From CAYYYP01 sp964475985 (lineage in GTDB: Bacteria > Bdellovibrionota > UBA1018 > CAYHWW01), in NCBI GenBank assembly GCA_964475985.1, contig CAYYYP010000072.1, positions 1 through 11,190 of the forward strand: a stretch of 11,190 nucleotides of DNA, read 5' to 3'. Under the pieces are notes generated by a model. It did no database searches. It saw nothing but the letters and a program-made list of their open reading frames with translations, and was not told the origin of the DNA. Below, piece by piece: positions 6,178 through 11,190 of the stretch. Position 1 is the first letter of the stretch; every line of letters begins with the position of its first letter. The translations under genes were made by a program, and so were the position numbers.

Positions 6178-6989
6178 AAAACGTTGAGACCGATTCTACA
6201 GGTCACGCCTCCATCATTATTCCCGTTTATAACCAAGTTCACTTTACGGAAGGCTGCCTTGATTCCTTAGAGGCTGATTCGGATCGTCCACCGCTTGAGA
6301 TTATTGTCATCGATAACCACAGCACCGATGAGACGAAGGAATATTTGGCGTCGGAAAAACGAAGACTTTGCGACCCCCAGGATATTTTACTTAAGGTCAT
6401 TACCAATGAAACCAATTTGGGTGTGGCGCCGGCCTGGAATCAGGGACTAACTGCTGCGACTGGTAGCGTGCTTGCGGTACTTAACAACGATATTCAAGTG
6501 ACCAAAGGCTGGCTTAAGGCCTGCACTTGGGCGTTAAAGGAGCATGATCTTGCGTTAGTTTCTCCCTTTGCCGCCACGGGCGAGCTTGATTACCCCCTAG
6601 AACAACGGGGCAAAATTTTTACGCAAAAAAACCAGGAACGCCTGTGGCCAGATTTTGACTTCTGTGCCGTGGTTTTACCGAGGAAAACCTGGGAAACCAT
6701 TGGCCCGTTTGATGAAAAATTTTTAGTGGGCGGGTATGAAGACACCGACTACGCCTATCGGTTAAAAAAGGCGGGCCTTCGTTACGGAGTTACGGGCGCT
6801 GCTTTCATTCACCACTTCGGCAGTCAGACCCTGGGTGAGTTTAAACGTCGCGGCGATAAACACGCAGCGCACAATAAAGAGTATTTTATTTCTAAATGGG
6901 GCGAAGACCCATCGTATCGGGTGGGCACCCTGCCCTGGCGTCTTAAGCGAATTTGGCGCCGTACCAAAATGAGATTTGATTTGATGTAA
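6174..6989 (+). CDS. Family 2 glycosyltransferase
   Basis: A 271-residue GT-A fold glycosyltransferase (GT2) that would transfer a sugar from a nucleotide donor to an unknown acceptor. It starts with the typical first strand SIIIPVYNQ (13-21), followed by IIVIDNHSTDET (43-54), which binds the nucleotide. LAVLNNDIQV (100-109) holds the metal-binding DXD-like site. GPFDEKFLVGGYEDTDYAYR (177-196) carries the likely catalytic acidic residues of the ED motif, and FIHHFGSQT follows. No signal peptide or membrane helix is seen, so it acts in the cytoplasm, as in rhamnosyl- or O-antigen-type transferases. The start overlaps the upstream stop by four bases and has no well-placed Shine-Dalgarno sequence, consistent with coupling. 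The basic C-terminus (RLKRIWRRTKMR) may contact the membrane surface. Confidence 0.88.
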   Translation: MKNVETDSTGHASIIIPVYNQVHFTEGCLDSLEADSDRPPLEIIVIDNHSTDETKEYLASEKRRLCDPQDILLKVITNETNLGVAPAWNQGLTAATGSVLAVLNNDIQVTKGWLKACTWALKEHDLALVSPFAATGELDYPLEQRGKIFTQKNQERLWPDFDFCAVVLPRKTWETIGPFDEKFLVGGYEDTDYAYRLKKAGLRYGVTGAAFIHHFGSQTLGEFKRRGDKHAAHNKEYFISKWGEDPSYRVGTLPWRLKRIWRRTKMRFDLM

Positions 6990-7063
6990 AAACCGGGATT
7001 CTGTGGGCAATTTCCCGCTGATTTCTCTTTTACAGAGTGTATAAATTAGGTTGTCTTAGGCCC

Positions 7064-9163
7064 ATGGCAAATCACCTCGCAAACGAAACTAGCCCCTATC
7101 TTTTGCAGCATAAAAATAATCCGGTCGATTGGCATCCCTGGGACACTACGGCGCTCACGCGAGCACGCGATGAAAACAAACCGATTCTCTTAAGTGTCGG
7201 TTACTCCGCTTGCCACTGGTGCCACGTCATGGCCCATGAATGTTTTGAGAATGAACACATCGCCACAATCATGAATGAAAACTTTATTAATATTAAAGTA
7301 GACCGGGAAGAGCGACCTGATCTTGATCAAATTTACCAGAATGTCACACAAATCCTAACGCAGTCGGGCGGATGGCCCCTTACGGTTTTTTTGACGCCTG
7401 ATCTAAAACCCTTTTTTGGCGGGACTTATTTTCCACCTCAAGATAGTCATGGGAGGCCAGGGTTTCCTAGGGTCTTGCATTCTCTTGCTAAGCTTTATCG
7501 TGAACAACCCGAAGTGATTGCAAAAAGTGCAGAACAGCTCACGGACACTTTGAAAAAAATGGAAGTGTTCCCCAAGGCTCAGGAAAAAACTAGGGCCAAT
7601 GCCGATGATTTTGAAGACATTACAAAACAGCTCCATAAGGCGGTTGATTTTTCGGACGGCGGTTTTGGCGGTGGTCCCAAATTTCCCAACACCATGAATT
7701 TGACCTACCTTTGGCGATCGGCTTTTGCGTTTGGCAAAAGTGACGAAGCCTTGGCTAAAAAATCCCGGGACGCCGTAATTTTTGCACTTGAATGCATGGT
7801 GACCCGCGGCCTGTTTGACCAAGTGGGCGGAGGATTTCATCGCTATTGCGTAGATGACGCATGGACGGTCCCTCACTTTGAGAAAATGCTTTACGACAAT
7901 GCTTTGCTTTTGCAACTCATGGCCGAAGTCCTTTTGACGCCAGAGAACGCCCTAACTAAAGCACAACAAGAATTATTTATAGAGGCCGGTAGGCTTACGG
8001 TTGGATTTTTAGAGCGTGAAATGTTTGACCCGAAAGCTAAAGCTTTTTATGCGGCCCTAGATGCCGATAGCGAAGGAGTAGAAGGCAGGTTTTACGTTTG
8101 GGATGAAGCTTCCATAAAGGATGCGTTTAAAAATGAACCATCCCTCTTCCAAAGCGCCTGCAATTTATTTGGCGTTACCCCCAGCGGTAACTTTCATGAC
8201 CCCCACGGTCACGCCGATGATGGCATGACGGTTCTTCACCGTGCAACTTGGGCGCCCCACGGCGGAGAAAACATTGCACAGGATCAAGTGGACAAAGTTC
8301 GGCACACTTTACTGGAAAAACGGGCGTTCCGAACCAGACCAGGAACCGATACAAAAATTCTTTGTTCTTGGAACGCGTTAATGGTTTCTGGCCTTGCGTG
8401 GTGGGCAGTGGTCGAAAAAACTTTAAATTCACCCCATGAAAGTAAAGTATGGGGGCTTGCTACTAATACGCTGAGCCAGCTTTTTGTACTTTTTGAGCAG
8501 GAAGATGGTGCGTTTTTAAGTGTCCACTGCGAAGGCAAATCGAGGTTCGCCGCAAGCCTTGATGATTATTCTTTTCTAACTAGGGCTTGTTTAGACATTG
8601 CCAGGTTTGAATCGCTTTTTGGAACTACGGCCTCAGGCCTGCAATGGAATCGTGCCCAGAAACTTTGCGCAAAAGTTTTTGCGGACTTTCACGATGAAGA
8701 AAATGGCGGGTTTTTCTTTACGGCAAAAAATCATCCGGATGCGAAGGCCCTCATTCAACGGCCCAAAACTTTGTTTGACCAAGCAATCCCTGCCGGTGCC
8801 TCGGTAGCGTTCATGAATCTTTTGATTCTTGGGGAATTGAAGGAAATGTTTAAGACGCCCGAGAATAATAACGCTGGCGCTAATGGTTCAAAGGCCATTG
8901 ACCCTAAGTATCTGCATCATGATTTGGATCTGTTGACCTCGTTTAGTTTAAAAAATCCTTATGGCGTGGGGGAATTGCTTTTAACCTTACTCATGCGATT
9001 TTTAGAGCCCGCTAAACTAGAAGCTCCGGTTTTAGAAAAGCCTTGGGACTTGCTGCAGAATGAAAACATACGGCAAACTCCGGTGGCGCATTTTTGGTGG
9101 CGGGTGACTCCGGAATTAAAACGAGCGCAAGTTTGTAAGGGTCAGACTTGTCAGCTGGTCTAA
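7064..9163 (+). CDS. Thioredoxin-domain protein, YyaL/DUF255 (spermatogenesis-associated protein 20-like) family
   Basis: A 699-residue member of the YyaL/DUF255 family, built of an N-terminal thioredoxin-like domain and a long alpha/alpha barrel-like domain; its function in bacteria is unsettled. The family opening NHLANETSPYLLQH starts right after the ATG at 7064, which I prefer to a GTG at 7037 nine codons upstream. The redox motif is CHWC (Cys50-Cys53), inside SVGYSACHWCHVMAHECF. GGWPLTVFLTPD (102-113) and FGGTYFPP (118-125) complete the thioredoxin fold. GGFGGGPKFP (199-208), VGGGFHRY (254-261) and PHFEKMLYDN (270-279) are family-typical in the second domain, and the C-terminus carries the usual Cys pair (Cys691, Cys696). 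No signal peptide is seen, so it is cytoplasmic. A TATAAA hexamer at 7040-7045 may be a -10 element. Its last 16 bp overlap the next gene. Confidence 0.9.
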   Translation: MANHLANETSPYLLQHKNNPVDWHPWDTTALTRARDENKPILLSVGYSACHWCHVMAHECFENEHIATIMNENFINIKVDREERPDLDQIYQNVTQILTQSGGWPLTVFLTPDLKPFFGGTYFPPQDSHGRPGFPRVLHSLAKLYREQPEVIAKSAEQLTDTLKKMEVFPKAQEKTRANADDFEDITKQLHKAVDFSDGGFGGGPKFPNTMNLTYLWRSAFAFGKSDEALAKKSRDAVIFALECMVTRGLFDQVGGGFHRYCVDDAWTVPHFEKMLYDNALLLQLMAEVLLTPENALTKAQQELFIEAGRLTVGFLEREMFDPKAKAFYAALDADSEGVEGRFYVWDEASIKDAFKNEPSLFQSACNLFGVTPSGNFHDPHGHADDGMTVLHRATWAPHGGENIAQDQVDKVRHTLLEKRAFRTRPGTDTKILCSWNALMVSGLAWWAVVEKTLNSPHESKVWGLATNTLSQLFVLFEQEDGAFLSVHCEGKSRFAASLDDYSFLTRACLDIARFESLFGTTASGLQWNRAQKLCAKVFADFHDEENGGFFFTAKNHPDAKALIQRPKTLFDQAIPAGASVAFMNLLILGELKEMFKTPENNNAGANGSKAIDPKYLHHDLDLLTSFSLKNPYGVGELLLTLLMRFLEPAKLEAPVLEKPWDLLQNENIRQTPVAHFWWRVTPELKRAQVCKGQTCQLV
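9136..9141 (+). promoter_or_regulatory. Ribosome binding site deciding the TTG start at 9148
   Basis: TAAGGG lies six bases before TTG 9148, inside the 3' end of the YyaL-family gene. Its TAA is also the in-frame stop bounding the downstream frame, so TTG is the first usable codon. The next ATG comes only at about residue 236, which excludes it. Confidence 0.7.
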
Positions 9164-10125
9164 CCTGGATCCTGGGCGTAATCTTCTTCTTAAACCTGCC
9201 TACCCTGGTCCACGCAGGAAGAAGTTGTGAGAGTTATCTTCAGTTTTATGGCGTAAGGTCATTGGAATCGACTGAATCACGCCACGCGCATTTATTACGA
9301 AGAACTTTGCTGGAAGCTCGAGATTCCTTCCTTGAGCACTCTTCTGATGCCGCGTGGTTTTCCCAAAGCCTTGGTCGGGAATGGCAGCACGCTAGCCCAG
9401 AGATCGGCGTGAATGGCCATGTCATATCCTTTGGCTCGGGGCCTGACATTTTTAGGCCGATTTTTGATTGGCCGCTGGCAAAACATTTTCACCTCGTTGA
9501 TCTTTTTACTGGGTGGGGTGCGGATCCGCTTGAACCTCTCACGCAAATACTCGTGCGACTTCAGGCCCTGGGACCTGAAACGAATGTACAAATTATAGAT
9601 CGTGGATTTTTAAACGAATTCACAACGGGACAACTTCAGAATGAAGAGTTCTTTCGGGAGGTCGTAAGAATACTGCCGGAAGCCCGAACGCCTGCCAAAA
9701 TACGGGTGCAGTGGAAAGATCCTGCATTGGGCACCCAAACTAGATTCATTTGGCTTCACCCGATGGACTACAATAATCAGGGCGAGGCACAGGAATTGAT
9801 CAACTCAATTCCGCCGGGCGATCAACTCACGGGTATCCTAGCGACGGGCGCATTGATGCCAGAATCTAAAATTTTAAAGGAATACATTTTTCCTCGGTTG
9901 CTCCCGGGAGCGATCGTAGTTGAGGAAAATTACCGACGGGAACAGATGCACGTCATATGGAATGGTTTTTCACGGGTGGGCCGGTGGAAACGGCGATGGC
10001 GAAAAGACTTTGAAGCCATCGTAGATAAGAGCGAACCTGGATTTTTTTATGAGTGGCCCATGAACGGTGGGGTTTTTCCGCAGTCTTTCATGGAGGTCTA
10101 TATTTTACGGAGGCGGGGGCGTTAG
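9148..10125 (+). CDS. Exported protein with a methyltransferase-like Rossmann core, function unknown
   Basis: A 325-residue protein. I do not recognise the family by name. Residues 5-23 (LTWILGVIFFLNLPTLVHA) form a signal peptide probably cut after Ala23, and a Cys follows at 27. The core resembles a class-I SAM-dependent methyltransferase. VISFGSGPD (92-100) looks like glycine-rich motif I, and FHLVD (114-118) like the acidic end of strand 2. LTGILATGALMPESKILK (227-244) then RLLPGAIVVEE (250-260) match the strand 4, helix and 'LxPG' strand 5 pattern. A basic patch (WKRRWRKDF, 280-288) sits near the C-terminus. Cytoplasmic SAM makes an exported methyltransferase odd, so the fold may serve another purpose or the signal sequence may be an anchor. 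It starts in the upstream gene (16-bp overlap), with its own RBS. Confidence 0.7.
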   Translation: MSAGLTWILGVIFFLNLPTLVHAGRSCESYLQFYGVRSLESTESRHAHLLRRTLLEARDSFLEHSSDAAWFSQSLGREWQHASPEIGVNGHVISFGSGPDIFRPIFDWPLAKHFHLVDLFTGWGADPLEPLTQILVRLQALGPETNVQIIDRGFLNEFTTGQLQNEEFFREVVRILPEARTPAKIRVQWKDPALGTQTRFIWLHPMDYNNQGEAQELINSIPPGDQLTGILATGALMPESKILKEYIFPRLLPGAIVVEENYRREQMHVIWNGFSRVGRWKRRWRKDFEAIVDKSEPGFFYEWPMNGGVFPQSFMEVYILRRRGR

Positions 10126-10174
10126 GCTTCCATTGATTGATTAAATTTAAAGTATTTGATACACGCCGTTAGCC

Positions 10175-11065
10175 ATGCACCGATCCAACGGTCTAAAACG
10201 TATTCTATTTAGCCTTTCATTCCTTGGAATTTTAGCGTTTGGTGAAAAAAGCCTAGCCCTGCCGTTAGAGTCCGGTGGGCCAAACGATTCGAATGAGATG
10301 GCTATCCAAATCCAGGCTGAACGCGTGGTCACCATGATTAGGGAAGCAGGCATTGCACGCCGTACCTTTATTCAAGGCAGCCAAGGCCCCATGCGAAACG
10401 CAGGGTTATCGACGAGTTCCGACGCCGCAACTATCGTGGCTGAGGTTAGAAAACTCAAACAGCTTGTCATAAATTTCTATTTTCCGGAGAGCCAAGCTGA
10501 GGAGCGGTATCAATCCAGGCGGGCGGGGGCCGAGCGAAATGCGAAGTTGGTAGGCTGGAGTGCTGAATCAGATAATTTTTCTCGGAAAGCGATCATTACA
10601 ATTCTTAATCTTCCGGTATGGGCCATTCTTAATATTGGAGGTGGAATGGGAGGCGGACCTAGTTTGCCGCCCGCATTAAAGGACCATCATCTCATTGCGA
10701 CGGCAGTCCAAATTACGTTGGCCGTGCTGTTTTATTATATCATTAAAAGCCGCAGAGATATTTTAGACGTCAAGGCATTTGACCAGGAATATGCGGAGGA
10801 CCTTACTCGAGATACTGAGAAGCAAGTAGAAAAGCGGCTCAAGAAGCATGGTTTAGAAATAGCGTTCGTGCGCTGGGCAGTAGCCAGCCTGGCGGATAAT
10901 GCAGATTTGCAAAAGTGCGAGGCGGGGCTGAATGCTATGTTTGATCAGGCCCCGGAGAATGACGGCGCGAGAGTGCGGGTTGAGCTTGATCTTGGTGGGA
11001 CTGCGGACGGGGAAGCACCGACGGCAGCGGGGGCGGAGGCGAGGGGTGCGGTAGGCGGGAAGTAA
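10175..11065 (+). CDS. Exported or membrane protein of unknown function
   Basis: A 296-residue protein of no family I recognise. A signal peptide is evident (RILFSLSFLGILAFGEKSLA, about residues 9-28, likely cut after ALA or nearby). A mostly alpha-helical, charged segment (40-130) precedes two hydrophobic stretches: AIITILNLPVWAILNI (139-154) and HLIATAVQITLAVLFYYII (172-190). The glycine-rich hinge GGGMGGGPSLPP joins them, so the pair may form a membrane hairpin. After it comes a strongly charged helix (198-225). The C-terminal 25 residues are Gly/Ala/Glu-rich, low-complexity and GC-rich (GGTADGEAPTAAGAEARGA), possibly disordered. No Shine-Dalgarno sequence is seen before the ATG. It lies 49 bp after the methyltransferase-like gene on the same strand and may share its transcript. 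Confidence 0.7.
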   Translation: MHRSNGLKRILFSLSFLGILAFGEKSLALPLESGGPNDSNEMAIQIQAERVVTMIREAGIARRTFIQGSQGPMRNAGLSTSSDAATIVAEVRKLKQLVINFYFPESQAEERYQSRRAGAERNAKLVGWSAESDNFSRKAIITILNLPVWAILNIGGGMGGGPSLPPALKDHHLIATAVQITLAVLFYYIIKSRRDILDVKAFDQEYAEDLTRDTEKQVEKRLKKHGLEIAFVRWAVASLADNADLQKCEAGLNAMFDQAPENDGARVRVELDLGGTADGEAPTAAGAEARGAVGGK

Positions 11066-11082
11066 GTTACGCGGAAGGCCCC

Positions 11083-11131
11083 AGCTGTGAGCTGTGAGCT
11101 GTGAGCTGTGAGCTGTGAGCTGTGAGCTATG
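11083..11131. repeat. Heptanucleotide tandem repeat (AGCTGTG)
   Basis: Six perfect copies of AGCTGTG (11083-11124) are followed by one variant, AGCTATG (11125-11131). The array begins 17 bp after the stop of the last gene and lies outside any coding region. Such short tandem heptamers are typical of slippage-prone intergenic repeats. No direct link to regulation of either neighbour is visible. Confidence 0.95.
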
Positions 11132-11150
11132 AGGGTCGTATCGCCTCATA
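11128..11150. repeat. Inverted repeat at the end of the heptamer array
   Basis: TATGAGG (11128-11134) and CCTCATA (11144-11150) form a perfect 7-bp stem with a 9-base loop; the left arm uses part of the variant last heptamer. No run of Ts follows, so a strong intrinsic terminator is unlikely. It could be a weak terminator for the 10175 gene or an array boundary structure. Confidence 0.6.
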
Positions 11151-11190
11151 AATAACCATCACCAAGGAGCGGAGCATTAAACTAAAGTTA

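Noticed and set aside
6994..7017. Possible terminator after the glycosyltransferase gene
   Set aside because: CGGGA and TCCCG pair over only five bases with a 14-base loop, too weak to call despite the T-rich stretch that follows.
7037..7063. Upstream GTG start adding nine residues to the YyaL-family protein
   Set aside because: The family's conserved N-terminus begins just after the ATG at 7064, and the GTG overlaps the only -10-like hexamer.
7403..7915. A 170-codon minus-strand open frame opposite the YyaL-family gene
   Set aside because: It lies wholly inside a well-supported gene on the other strand, and its translation shows no domain or signal features.
11083..11131. Heptamer array as a CRISPR or as coding sequence (minus-strand frame with repeating Ser-Gln-Leu-Thr-Ala-His)
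   Set aside because: There are no spacers between units, the unit is only 7 bp, and the peptide is a by-product of the repeat.
11164..11190. AAGGAG followed by a possible start near the right edge
   Set aside because: The only initiator-like codon at suitable spacing is ATT at 11176, a very rare start, and too little sequence remains to show an open frame.

Overview
The window looks like chromosomal DNA of a Gram-negative bacterium. It carries a DUF481-type outer-membrane barrel and many proteins with Sec signal peptides. It mixes ATG, GTG and TTG starts, and base composition is moderate throughout. The set of exported phospholipid enzymes and unassigned exported proteins would fit a Bdellovibrionota-like (predatory or deltaproteobacterial-type) lineage, but this is inference and no taxonomic marker is present. 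A run of 10 Ns at 376-385 shows this is a draft assembly.

Layout. Positions 2-139 hold the 3' end of an unidentified plus-strand gene. Next is a DUF481 barrel gene (171-951) broken by the N gap, which meets an unrecognised exported membrane protein (959-1669, minus) tail to tail. A 132-bp divergent spacer leads to a 651-aa exported phospholipase D/cardiolipin synthase-superfamily protein (1802-3757, plus). It converges on an exported PAP2 phosphatase (3770-4561, minus) with only 12 bp between the stops. Behind the PAP2 start is a 217-bp intergenic region with three inverted repeats, a 14-bp direct repeat and a hairpin. A small PHA-system-like protein (4779-5060, minus) follows.

From 5125 to the end everything is on the plus strand and could be one transcription unit or two. 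It starts with an FMN nitronate monooxygenase/FabK-like enzyme behind the best promoter in the window. A family-2 glycosyltransferase follows, overlapping it by ATGA. Then come a YyaL/DUF255 thioredoxin-domain protein, an exported protein with a methyltransferase-like Rossmann core that overlaps the YyaL gene by 16 bp, and an unrecognised exported membrane protein. The window closes with a heptanucleotide tandem array (seven copies of AGCTGTG) leading into an inverted repeat.

How the genes may work together. The PLD-like and PAP2 proteins are both predicted to act outside the cytoplasm on phospholipids, and they could act in sequence (phosphatidate formed, then dephosphorylated), although they are not co-transcribed. 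The 5125-11065 genes look like a loose metabolic and envelope cluster rather than a known pathway. I see no CRISPR array, defence module, prophage, transposase, tRNA or rRNA. The least explained parts are the exported methyltransferase-like gene with its downstream membrane protein, and the dyad-rich leader of the PAP2 gene.
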